Shown one piece after another: positions 35,893 to 46,141 of a stretch of 64,000 nucleotides of DNA (positions are counted from its first letter, which is position 1; each line of letters starts with the position of its first letter). The notes under the pieces are model-generated. The model saw only the letters and a program-made list of their open reading frames with translations, searched no databases and was not told the origin of the DNA. The stretch is from Burkholderiales bacterium (GTDB taxonomy: Bacteria > Pseudomonadota > Gammaproteobacteria > Burkholderiales > SG8-41). The DNA lies in assembly GCA_019634975.1 (NCBI GenBank), contig JAHCAI010000001.1, positions 248,001 to 312,000 on the forward strand. The letters are read 5' to 3'. The position numbers and the translations under genes are program-made.

Positions 35893-35922
35893 GCCGCAGG
35901 CGGACTGAGATTCGCCTGCGGC
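35893..35922. terminator. Hairpin between permease gene and htpG
   Basis: A perfect 10-bp stem GCCGCAGGCG / CGCCTGCGGC around a 10-nt loop. It is followed by TTCCC rather than a long T-run, so a weak or Rho-assisted terminator is the best reading. The sigma-32-type promoter lies just after it. Confidence 0.5.
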
Positions 35923-35932
35923 TTCCCGGCGG

Positions 35933-35961
35933 CTTGAAATCGGGGCCGGCCGTCCCCATGT
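35933..35961 (+). promoter_or_regulatory. Sigma-32 heat-shock promoter of htpG
   Basis: CTTGAAA (35933-35939), 14-nt spacer, CCCCATGT (35954-35961). This is essentially the sigma-32 consensus (CTTGAAA, 13-15 nt, CCCCATNT). The start would fall near 35968, about 30 nt before the htpG ATG. Confidence 0.9.
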
Positions 35962-35997
35962 CGCCTGCACCGTTCCCGTTTCATATCCGGAGAGGCC

Positions 35998-37899
<1,902 letters not shown>

Positions 37900-38047
37900 C
37901 AGCCGGTTGAAAAACGGGCACGCGGAGGGGGGCTGGAAGCATGGCGAGCGCATCCCCGGGCGTGGAAGTCCCGGATCCGGCGTGAGTCGAAAGATCACCT
38001 GCGCCCGCACCTGACATCGAACCCGGGAACAAACCCCGGGGACGGTT

Positions 38048-41000
38048 TCAGCGGGCCTGCAGGCGGCCGGCGAGTTCGCGGAATTCGGCGGCCGGCACGG
38101 GACGGCCATAGAAAAAGCCCTGCGCCTCGTCGCAGCCGGCCTTGACCAGGAAATCGCGCTGTTCGCGGGTTTCCACGCCCTCGGCGACCACCCGGATGCC
38201 GAGATTGTGGGCGAGGGCGATGATGGCGCGGGTCAGGGCGGCATCGCTGGGATCGGTCGTGACCTCGTGGATGAAGGACTGGTCTATTTTCAGTCGATCG
38301 ATGGGAAAACGCTTGAGGTAGGACAGGCTCGAATAGCCGGTGCCGAAATCGTCCATCGCGATGCGCACGCCGAGCTTCTTGATGCGGGCAAGGATTTCGG
38401 CCGACTTCTCGACATCGCTCATCACCATGCTCTCGGTGATTTCGAGCTCCAGTGAGGCGGGGGGCAGTCCGCTTTCCAGCAGCGCGTTGCGGATGACCTG
38501 GATCAGGTTGTCGTCGCGCAGCTGGCGGGCCGACAGGTTGACCGACATCACCAGCGGCGCCAGTCCGGACTCGGCGAATTCGGCCGCCTGCCTGCAGGCG
38601 GTCAGCAGAGCCCAGCCGCCGACCTGCACGATCTGTCCGGACTGCTCGGCGAGCGGAATGAACTGAGCGGGCGACACCATGCCGTACTGGGGATGCTGCC
38701 AGCGGATCAGCGCTTCGGCGCCTATCGGCGCGCCGGTGGCGAGATCGATCTGCGGCTGGTAGTGCAGCCGGAATTCCTCGCGCTCGAGGGCGCGCCGCAG
38801 GTTGTTGGTCAGCGTCACCTTGCGCACGATGGCGTCGTTCATGCCGCGGGTGTAGAAGCGCGAGGTGTTCTTGCCTTCCTCCTTTGCCTTGTACATCGCG
38901 ACGTCGGCGAACTTGAGCAGCTCGTCCGGATCATCGCCGTCGTCTGGGCAGACGCTGATGCCGATGCTGCAGGTGAGCGTGATTTCCTGCTGCTGTATGG
39001 GAATCGGTCTCAGCACGGCATCCATGATGCGCTGCACCGCGTCCGAGATGTCCTCGATTTTCTCCTGGTCATTGAGCACGACCACGAACTCGTCGCCGCC
39101 CAGGCGCGCGGCGGTATCGCCCTGGCGGATATTGGCGGCGAGGCGGTTGCCGGTCAGTTTCAGTACCTGGTCGCCGGTGCCGTGGCCGAAGCCGTCATTG
39201 ATCATCTTGAAGCCGTCGAGATCGATGAACAGCACCGCCACCTTCGAGCCCCGCCGTCTCGCCTGCATTGCCGCCAGCTGGATGCGGTCCATCAGCAGGC
39301 TGCGGTTGGCGAGTCCGGTCAGCAGATCATGGGTGGCGCGGCGCTCGAGCTCGAGCAGGTACTTCTTGCTGTCGGTGATGTCGGTCTGCACGCCGACGAA
39401 ATGGGTTATCCGGCCCTGCTCGTCGCGCACCGGGGCGACATAGAGCTCGTTCCAGAACAGGTCGCCGCTCTTGTGGTAATTGCGCAGCACGACCCGGCCC
39501 TCTTCGCCGTCGCGGATCAATGCCCGCAGCTTCTCGATGTCGGCCTGGTTGCGGTCGCTGCCCTGCAAAAAACGGCAGTTGCGGCCGACGGCTTCGTCGG
39601 CGCGGTAGCCGGTGATGCGCTCGAACGCCGGGTTGACGTAGATGATCGGCTGGTCCGGCTGCTGGTGGTCGGTGATGACGATCGCGTTGGCGCTTGCCTC
39701 CAGCGCCCTTTCCCGCAGCCGCAGCGCTTCCTCCCGCGCCCGGCGCTGGTTGATGTTGCGGAAGAACACCGACAGACCGGAGGGCTGAGGGTAGGCATGC
39801 ACCTCGAACCAGGTCCGCAGCGGCGGGTAGAACTCGATGAAACTGACCGATTTCTGCTGCTCCCGTGCCAGGCGGTACTGGCGATGGAACTCGCTGCCGA
39901 CGGCCTGCGGGAACTCCTCCCAGATGTTCCTGTTCAGGAGTTCGCCGATGCCGCGGTGGAGCAGCTTTTCGGCCTGAGGGTTGAGGTAGGTGAAGCGCCA
40001 GTCCCCGTCGAGCGCGAAGAAGGCGTCGTCGATGCTTTCAAGGATGCGCTGGGTTTCGCCGCGCGCGGCGGACAGCGCGTTGGCGCGTTCCCGGCTGACG
40101 GATGCGGCCAGTGCCGCCATCGTCGCGAGCAGGGTTACCAGCAGCCCGCCCCACAGCACCGCCGCCGGCGCGCGGGTGCCGACTTGCTGCTCGATGCCGG
40201 GCAGCGAGGCTGCGCGCAGCGTCCAGTTCTGGCCGTGGAACATCGCGGTGACCGTGCGCCGGAACAGGGGTTCACCGGTCCGCGGCGGCGCCCCGGGCGC
40301 GTGGCTGCGATAGAGCAGGGCCTCCGCCACGGGGTTGCGGCCGTCGTAGATCTCCAGCTCGAAGTCCGCGGCATGCTCCTGCAGCGCCGCAGCGACGAAC
40401 TCGCGGAAGCGGATCGGGGCGTAAATGTATCCGCGCAGTGCGGCGCGCCTGCCCTCCACGGTGTCGCTGGCGAGTCCCTTGGCGTAATGCGGCAGGTACA
40501 TCAGCAGGCCGGGCTGGGAATCGTCGCCGTTGTCCCGCAGCAGGGCCACTTTCGGCGAGATCACCGCCGCACCCTGGTCGCGGGCCTCGCTCATGGCCTG
40601 GCGGCGCACGGGGTCGGCGAACATGTCGTAGCCGAGTGCACCCCGCGTGCGCGCGTTGTCCGGCTCCAGGTAAACGATTGCCGTGTACTCGTCGCGCTGT
40701 CCCGCGGGCCACAGCCGGTAATCCGCGAGGCCCTCCCGCCTCACGGCGTCGATGTGCGCCTGCACCTCGTGCGGCTGCAGGCGCTGTGCGTAGCCAAGGC
40801 CCTGGACGCCCGGGTATCGGTCGACCAGCTGCAGACCCCTGGCAAAGGTCCGCCATTCCTCGCGCGACACGGCATCCGAGGCGAGCATCAGGGCTGCGGC
40901 GCTGCGCAGGGCCTCCTCGTAATCGGTCAGGCGCGATTTCAGGCGCAGCTCCACTTCGGCTATCCGCGCGCTGAAGCGTTCCTCGATCGATTCCCTCTCG

Positions 41001-41122
41001 AGCCCCCTGACCAGCTGCCAGCCGAACAGGGTCAGCGCGAGGAACAACCCGGCGGTGAGCAAGACACCCGGCCGCAGTCTGAACAGCCGGGGGGTGATCT
41101 GCCTTGACTCGTCGCGGGACAT
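38048..41122 (-). CDS. CHASE-PAS-LOV-GGDEF-EAL membrane c-di-GMP enzyme
   Basis: 1024 residues from ATG 41122 (complement). A transmembrane helix near 20-40, a periplasmic CHASE domain (~75-230, with RYPGVQGLGYAQRL), a second helix near 310-335, then a PAS domain (~355-420). A second PAS domain (~475-595) has the LOV signature GRNCRFLQG with the photoactive cysteine C516, plus the downstream FWNELYVAPV and FVGVQTDIT elements that hold FMN. GGDEF is intact (675-679) and EAL is intact (803-805). It can in principle make or break c-di-GMP, tuned by a periplasmic ligand and by blue light. It is 26 bp downstream of the intradiol dioxygenase gene on the same strand and may share its promoter. Confidence 0.92.
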   Translation of the reverse strand: MSRDESRQITPRLFRLRPGVLLTAGLFLALTLFGWQLVRGLERESIEERFSARIAEVELRLKSRLTDYEEALRSAAALMLASDAVSREEWRTFARGLQLVDRYPGVQGLGYAQRLQPHEVQAHIDAVRREGLADYRLWPAGQRDEYTAIVYLEPDNARTRGALGYDMFADPVRRQAMSEARDQGAAVISPKVALLRDNGDDSQPGLLMYLPHYAKGLASDTVEGRRAALRGYIYAPIRFREFVAAALQEHAADFELEIYDGRNPVAEALLYRSHAPGAPPRTGEPLFRRTVTAMFHGQNWTLRAASLPGIEQQVGTRAPAAVLWGGLLVTLLATMAALAASVSRERANALSAARGETQRILESIDDAFFALDGDWRFTYLNPQAEKLLHRGIGELLNRNIWEEFPQAVGSEFHRQYRLAREQQKSVSFIEFYPPLRTWFEVHAYPQPSGLSVFFRNINQRRAREEALRLRERALEASANAIVITDHQQPDQPIIYVNPAFERITGYRADEAVGRNCRFLQGSDRNQADIEKLRALIRDGEEGRVVLRNYHKSGDLFWNELYVAPVRDEQGRITHFVGVQTDITDSKKYLLELERRATHDLLTGLANRSLLMDRIQLAAMQARRRGSKVAVLFIDLDGFKMINDGFGHGTGDQVLKLTGNRLAANIRQGDTAARLGGDEFVVVLNDQEKIEDISDAVQRIMDAVLRPIPIQQQEITLTCSIGISVCPDDGDDPDELLKFADVAMYKAKEEGKNTSRFYTRGMNDAIVRKVTLTNNLRRALEREEFRLHYQPQIDLATGAPIGAEALIRWQHPQYGMVSPAQFIPLAEQSGQIVQVGGWALLTACRQAAEFAESGLAPLVMSVNLSARQLRDDNLIQVIRNALLESGLPPASLELEITESMVMSDVEKSAEILARIKKLGVRIAMDDFGTGYSSLSYLKRFPIDRLKIDQSFIHEVTTDPSDAALTRAIIALAHNLGIRVVAEGVETREQRDFLVKAGCDEAQGFFYGRPVPAAEFRELAGRLQAR

Positions 41123-41148
41123 GCGGGCGCGGCTTCCGGAGTGCTGCG

Positions 41149-41892
41149 CTAGAGGCGCATGCCGATGGCAAAGGCCGCGGCGTATCCGCGCGTCCCGCCC
41201 TTGCCGGCCGCCGGTGCCGGTGTCGTGGTCAGCAGGCGCCCGCCGTCGCGGTAGAGATAATCGCGGTCGTTGTGCACGCGGCGCGAGTCCGGACGTGCGG
41301 CATAGGGCGGCTGCGACATGACCTCCGCGTTCACCGCCTCGTCGAAGTAGAGCTGCGACGTGAATTGGACGCGGCGTCCGTTGCCGCTTTTTGCAAGCAC
41401 CTTGAAATGGATGTGGATGGCGCGCCCCGGATACCAGCCGGGATAGACCGTGAGGAAGCGGGCTTCCCCGCCGGAATCCGTGGGCTGGTATCCGCGCAGG
41501 AAGCGCATGCCCATTGCGGCACTGGTGCCCGAGTAGATGCCGGCCGCATCGCAATGCCAGACTTCGATCAGCGCATCGGTCAGCGGCGTGCATGCGCCTG
41601 CCGAGACGGCGGAAACGCGCAGGGAAAGGGCCAGTGGAATCCCGGCGAGTTTCGTGCTTTCGCCGGGCTCACCACGGATGTCGCTGCGCTTCAACCCGGT
41701 GTCGAGGAAAAAGGGGCCTTCAGTCTGCGCCGGAGTGACGATGCACGCCGGTCGCGCTGCCGCCGGCCATCCAAAAAAGCCCGCGCCGGCGGCGCCCAGC
41801 AGGGCCAGCGTCCGGCGCCGGTGGCGTCGCCGCATAAGGTCGCCCGCGTCAGTCGGAGTCATCGTGCGGTGAACGGGAAGGCGGCGGGACAT
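41149..41892 (-). CDS. Tat-type exported intradiol ring-cleavage dioxygenase
   Basis: 247 residues from ATG 41892; ATG 41862 or 41835 would give a shorter Tat leader and none has a clear ribosome site. The leader RRRHRRRTLALLGAAGAG fits a twin-arginine signal. The Fe(III) ligands of the intradiol fold are present: Tyr in WHCDAAGIYSG (Y120), Tyr in YPGWYPGR (Y154), and both His of AIHIHFKV (H160, H162). The family cleaves catechols between the hydroxyls; Tat-exported members are less studied. It lies just upstream of the CHASE-LOV-GGDEF-EAL gene. Confidence 0.85.
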   Translation of the reverse strand: MSRRLPVHRTMTPTDAGDLMRRRHRRRTLALLGAAGAGFFGWPAAARPACIVTPAQTEGPFFLDTGLKRSDIRGEPGESTKLAGIPLALSLRVSAVSAGACTPLTDALIEVWHCDAAGIYSGTSAAMGMRFLRGYQPTDSGGEARFLTVYPGWYPGRAIHIHFKVLAKSGNGRRVQFTSQLYFDEAVNAEVMSQPPYAARPDSRRVHNDRDYLYRDGGRLLTTTPAPAAGKGGTRGYAAAFAIGMRL

Positions 41893-41898
41893 TGCGGA

Positions 41899-41927
41899 AT
41901 CATAACGGGGTTTAATTTATCAAGCCA
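41899..41927 (-). promoter_or_regulatory. Predicted promoter of dioxygenase/GGDEF-EAL pair
   Basis: On the minus strand a TATGAT -10 (41904 to 41899) is preceded by TTGGCT at 18 nt. The start would fall near 41892, meaning the first ATG is close to leaderless or the true start is downstream. The region is AT-rich. Confidence 0.4.
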
Positions 41928-42028
41928 AGCTGTTGAACTTATGCTTTAATTCGCGTCGACAAGCAGCGGCGACCGGGCGTTGCGGCAATTCCGGCCGGGC
42001 TGCATCTGGAGAACCTCTTGGGGGAGCT

Positions 42029-42931
42029 GTGATACGCACGACGGAGCCAGCCGACAGCCTCGCGCTGACAGGCAGCGATGCCGATGCCGCATCAGGGCTG
42101 CCTGACCGGCACCGTGTCAATGCCCGTTTCCGCGAACTGGAGGAGCTGATCCGCATCCTCGAAAGCCGTGCGGTGACCCCCGTGTTCCAGCCGATCTTCG
42201 CGTTCGGCACCGGCGAGATCCTCGCCTACGAAGGCTTGATCCGCGGACCCGAAACCAGCCCGCTGCATACTCCGACGCGGCTGTTCGAGGCCGCGAACCG
42301 TGCCGGATTCCTGACCGAGCTGAACATGCTGTGCGCGCGCAAGGTGGTGCGCCAGTTCGCGCGGCTCGGACTGAACCGCCAGCTGTTCCTGAACATCACC
42401 CCGCAGACCGTGCTTGAGGTGAAGGACGACGTGCAGCGCATCGCGCGCTTCATCCGCGACTGCGGCCTCGACATCGCGCAGGTGACCATCGAGGTCACCG
42501 AAAACCAGTTCATTGCCGACCGCTCGATATTCCGGCAGGCGCTGATGCTGTTCCGCGGCGCGGGCTTCCGGGTCGCGCTCGATGACCTCGGCGAGGGCTT
42601 CTCGAGCCTGCGCCTGTGGTCCGAGCTACAGCCTGATTTCGTCAAGATCGACATGCATTTCGTGCAGGGCGTCAGCGAGGACTCGGTGAAATACCACTTC
42701 CTGCGCTCGCTGCAGCACATTGCCGAGGGCTGCGGCTCCTCGCTGGTGGCGGAAGGGGTCGAAACCGCCGCTGATTTCTGCATACTGCGCGATCTGGGCA
42801 TCAACAATGCCCAGGGTTTTTTCATCGGCCGCGCCGCCCGGGCGCCCAGTGAACTGATTCCCGCGCAGGTTTCGGAACTGATGAGGTCGAGCGCACCGCT
42901 GTTCGCGCGCGTGGCTCCGCCGTCGCGCTGA
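42029..42931 (+). CDS. Stand-alone EAL-domain protein (c-di-GMP phosphodiesterase)
   Basis: 300 residues from GTG 42029, preceded by TTGGGGGAG; an upstream TTG has no site. The catalytic Glu lies in AYEGLIRGPE (EGL in place of EAL). The other metal and base residues are in place: N in FLNITPQT, E in EVTEN, DD in ALDDLGEGFSSL, K in DFVKIDMHF, EGVE, and Q in QGFFIGR. No GGDEF domain and no membrane segment, so it is cytosolic. Probably an active c-di-GMP phosphodiesterase. It is divergent from the dioxygenase and CHASE-LOV-GGDEF-EAL pair, forming a c-di-GMP locus. Confidence 0.9.
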   Translation: MIRTTEPADSLALTGSDADAASGLPDRHRVNARFRELEELIRILESRAVTPVFQPIFAFGTGEILAYEGLIRGPETSPLHTPTRLFEAANRAGFLTELNMLCARKVVRQFARLGLNRQLFLNITPQTVLEVKDDVQRIARFIRDCGLDIAQVTIEVTENQFIADRSIFRQALMLFRGAGFRVALDDLGEGFSSLRLWSELQPDFVKIDMHFVQGVSEDSVKYHFLRSLQHIAEGCGSSLVAEGVETAADFCILRDLGINNAQGFFIGRAARAPSELIPAQVSELMRSSAPLFARVAPPSR

Positions 42932-43196
42932 GTCCGGCAAGCCCCGAAAGCCGGGCCGCGTGCACTGATCCCGGCAACGATATTCCTGCCTGTCCGGTGG
43001 CCCCGGCGCATCCTGCAATCCCCTGAGGCTCGGCGGTCGGGGCCGGCCAGGAATGCAAGAAATGTAAAACGGCATGCAAAGGATTTTCACGGGACCACTT
43101 TGCGGAGTTTGACCGGTCAGCGGCAATATGGTCACATGAACATTCCGGTTGCACTGCAATCGTTGTTCCCGATACATGAACCTGGAGGAGGGCGGT

Positions 43197-44165
43197 ATGG
43201 GACTCACGAAAGCCGCTGCCGCGGCCTGTATGCTCGCCGTCGTCACGGCATCCGCTGCCTTTGCGCAGTCCTATCCGCAGCGTCCGATCCGCGCCGTGGT
43301 GCCTTATGTGGCGGGTGCTTCTTACGACACCATCATGCGAATCGTCGGCGAAGCCCTCAGCGAGTCGCTGAGGCAGCCCGTGGTCGTCGAGAACCGTCCC
43401 GGCGCCAGCGCGACCATAGGCGCCGACCTGATCGCAAAGGCGACGCCGGACGGCTACACCATCGGCATGCTAGGGGACAACCACACGATTCTCGCTGCAG
43501 TGAACCGCAGGACGCCCTATGACCTGTTCCGCGATTTTGCTCCGCTGATGCGCGTGGCTTCACTGGACAATGTCATCGTGGTTCATCCGTCGATGCCGGC
43601 CACTTCGCTGGGCCAGCTGATCAGCCTGCTCAAATCCAGTCCGGGCAAGTACCGCTACGGCTCCGGCGGTGTCGGCGGCTCGACTCACCTCGCCGGAGCG
43701 CGCTTTGGCCAGATGGCGGGCGTCGACATCCAGCATGTGCCCTACAAGGGTGGCGGCCTCGCGGTCACCGGGCTGCTCGGGAACGAGGTGCAGATGATGG
43801 TCGTAAACATGATCTCGGCAAAGCCGCAGGTGCAGTCGGGGCGCATGCGCGCGCTGGCCGTGGCGGCGGCGAAGCGCTCTACGCACATGCCGAATGTGCC
43901 GACCGCGGCGGAGGCCGGACTTGCGGGGCTCGAAGTCTCGCAGTTCTATGCGCTGGTCGCGCCTGCAAGAACGCCGCAGCGCATTCTGTCGTTGCTGGAG
44001 ACCGAGCTCCGGCGTGCCACCGGCCTTGCCGAGGTGCGCAGGAAGTTTGATCACCAGGGCGCGGATGCCTATGCCGAAACACCGGCGGAACTGACGGCTT
44101 TCCTGAAAGCCAACATCGCCGGCTACCGCGAGGCCGCGAAGGCCGCGGGCATCAAGCCCGACTGA
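43197..44165 (+). CDS. Bug-family periplasmic solute-binding protein
   Basis: 322 residues; GGAGGAGGGCGGT precedes ATG 43197. The signal peptide ends SAAFAQS (~24). YPQRPIRAVVPYVAGAS, ENRPGASATIGAD, and the PYKGGG block are classic Bug signatures. These proteins bind organic anions. The next two genes encode TauD-type dioxygenases and the fourth another Bug protein, so the four look like one uptake and oxidation unit. No permease is adjacent. Ligand unknown. Confidence 0.92.
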   Translation: MGLTKAAAAACMLAVVTASAAFAQSYPQRPIRAVVPYVAGASYDTIMRIVGEALSESLRQPVVVENRPGASATIGADLIAKATPDGYTIGMLGDNHTILAAVNRRTPYDLFRDFAPLMRVASLDNVIVVHPSMPATSLGQLISLLKSSPGKYRYGSGGVGGSTHLAGARFGQMAGVDIQHVPYKGGGLAVTGLLGNEVQMMVVNMISAKPQVQSGRMRALAVAAAKRSTHMPNVPTAAEAGLAGLEVSQFYALVAPARTPQRILSLLETELRRATGLAEVRRKFDHQGADAYAETPAELTAFLKANIAGYREAAKAAGIKPD

Positions 44166-44179
44166 GCATCGAGGCAGCC

Positions 44180-45064
44180 ATGGCCCGACAGACCGCGTCC
44201 CGCACTGCATCCTTCCCGTCGCTGCGCCCGGCGGGCGAAAATCTTGGCGCCGAAGTCGCCGGCATCGACCTGTCGCTGCCGCCCGACCAGCAGGATTTCG
44301 CGTTCATCCTGCAGGCATTGCACCGGTACGGCGTGATATTTTTTCGCGGCCAGCAGCTGACACCGGAGCAGCTTGCCGCCTTCAGTCGCTGTTTCGGGGA
44401 ACTCGACATACACCACATGACCGAGCACGTGTTTCCGCACCTGCCCCAGGTTCGCGTGCTCTCGAACGTCAAGAAGGACGGCGTATCGATCGGTATCACC
44501 AGGGGCGGCATGCACTGGCATTCGGACCTGTCGTACAAGCCGCAACCGGCGTTGGTGACACTGCTGTACGGCATCGAGTGTCCGCCGACCGGTGCCGATA
44601 CCCAGTTCGCCGACATGTATGCGGCATTTGCCGGGCTCCCGGAGGCAAGGCGCAGAAAGCTGCAGGCGTTGCGTGCGGTCCATGACCGCAATTTCCGGTA
44701 TTCGGCGCTGTATCCGGGTCGTCCGCCCTTGACTGCCGAGCAGGTCGCCAAGGTGCCGCCCGTCGAGCACCCGCTGGTGCGCGTGCATCCGGCTACCGGC
44801 CGCCCTGCACTTTTTGTGGCCAAGGATGTGGTCTCGCACATCGTCGGCATGCCTGAGGCGGAGTCGCGTGCGCTGATAGACGAACTGGAGGCCTTCGCCA
44901 CGCGTCCCGACCGCATCTATTCACACAAATGGCGGCCCGGCGACCTCGTCGTCTGGGACAACCGCTGCACGCTGCATCGTGCAACGCCCTATGATCCGCA
45001 ATACCGGCGCACCCTCTACCGCACGCAGGTCAGGGGCGAGGCGCCGATCGCAATGGCTTCCTGA
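44180..45064 (+). CDS. TauD/TfdA-family Fe(II)/2-oxoglutarate dioxygenase A
   Basis: 294 residues. The iron-binding HxD is WHSD (H114, D116) and the distal His is in LHRATPYD near residue 270; the Arg that binds 2-oxoglutarate follows near R280. The family hydroxylates taurine, phenoxyacids or related anions, releasing sulfite or the phenol. It starts 14 nt after the Bug stop and ends 7 nt before the next dioxygenase. The substrate is unknown. Confidence 0.92.
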   Translation: MARQTASRTASFPSLRPAGENLGAEVAGIDLSLPPDQQDFAFILQALHRYGVIFFRGQQLTPEQLAAFSRCFGELDIHHMTEHVFPHLPQVRVLSNVKKDGVSIGITRGGMHWHSDLSYKPQPALVTLLYGIECPPTGADTQFADMYAAFAGLPEARRRKLQALRAVHDRNFRYSALYPGRPPLTAEQVAKVPPVEHPLVRVHPATGRPALFVAKDVVSHIVGMPEAESRALIDELEAFATRPDRIYSHKWRPGDLVVWDNRCTLHRATPYDPQYRRTLYRTQVRGEAPIAMAS

Positions 45065-45071
45065 GGGCGGG

Positions 45072-46109
45072 ATGATGACCACTTCGCGACCGCGGATCAC
45101 AAGCCCGGATGCCTGGGTCGGTCCGCAAATCCAGCATGATGCCGGCTGGATTGCACGCCTTGACGAGGACGACGTCGCCGAGATCGATGCCGCTCTGTCA
45201 CGGGTGAAAAGCGGCGGCCTGCGCATCCCCTTCGGGTCTTCCGCCTTCCCGCTGCCGAGCCTGCAGGCGAGGCTCGACGGCATGCTCGACGAAATCGAGA
45301 ACGGCCGCGGCTTCCAGCTGATCCGCGGCATTCCGCGCCGGCGTTACAGCGACGAGGACTGCGAACTGATCTACTGGGGCATCGCCAGCCATTTCGGCAC
45401 CCCGGTTTCGCAGAACGCGCGCGGCCACCTGCTGGGGCATGTGCGCGATGAAGGGCGCCAGATCGAGGATCCGAACGCACGCGCCTACCAGACGAACGTG
45501 CGCATGGATTTCCACACCGACATGCTTCCGATCGACGTGCTCGGGCTGTTCTGCCTGCGCACCGCAAAGTCCGGCGGCGCCAGCAAGCTGACCAGTGCCC
45601 TGACCGTGCACAACGTGCTGCGCGAGGAGCGGCCTGACCTGCTGGAGGCGCTCTACGGACTGTTCCACCTCGATTGGCGCGGCGAGGAGCCTGCCGGAGA
45701 GCAACCCTGGTTCAGCATACCGATGTTCAGCGAGTCGCAGGGGAAGATCACGGCGCGCATCTGCAGCCTGGTCTATTACGAGTCGGCTGCCCGCTTTGGC
45801 GAGCAGTACCGCCCGACGGCCCTGCAGCGCGAGGCGCTGCTCGCAGTGCAGGAGATCGCCAATCGACCGGAACTGATGCTGACGATGAGTTTCGAGGAAG
45901 GTGATATCCAGTTGATCAACAACCACACCATGCTGCATGCGCGGGAAGCTTACGAGGATCATCCGGAACCCGGGCGCCAGCGCCACCTGCTGCGGATGTG
46001 GATAGCGGTGCCCGACGGGAGGCGCAGGCCGCTTGCCGCGGCGCTGGCCGACCGCTATCGCTGGGTGCAGCGCGGCGGCATACCCAGAAAGGCTCCGGCT
46101 GCGGCCTGA
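45072..46109 (+). CDS. TauD/TfdA-family dioxygenase B
   Basis: 345 residues from ATG 45072 (GAGGGCGGG upstream; ATG 45075 is also possible). The iron site is HTD in RMDFHTDMLP, and the second His lies in NNHTMLHARE. Longer than dioxygenase A and only distantly like it, so the pair are not recent duplicates. It may act on the same class of anion in a two-step route. Followed 32 nt later by a second Bug gene. Confidence 0.9.
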   Translation: MMTTSRPRITSPDAWVGPQIQHDAGWIARLDEDDVAEIDAALSRVKSGGLRIPFGSSAFPLPSLQARLDGMLDEIENGRGFQLIRGIPRRRYSDEDCELIYWGIASHFGTPVSQNARGHLLGHVRDEGRQIEDPNARAYQTNVRMDFHTDMLPIDVLGLFCLRTAKSGGASKLTSALTVHNVLREERPDLLEALYGLFHLDWRGEEPAGEQPWFSIPMFSESQGKITARICSLVYYESAARFGEQYRPTALQREALLAVQEIANRPELMLTMSFEEGDIQLINNHTMLHAREAYEDHPEPGRQRHLLRMWIAVPDGRRRPLAAALADRYRWVQRGGIPRKAPAAA

Positions 46110-46141
46110 GCAACGCGAACGTGATTCCACTGGAGGGAAGC

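Noticed and set aside
38693..41107. 804-codon open frame opposite the CHASE-LOV-GGDEF-EAL gene
   Set aside because: Antisense artefact; no ribosome site or domain, whereas the minus-strand gene has GGDEF, EAL and LOV motifs.
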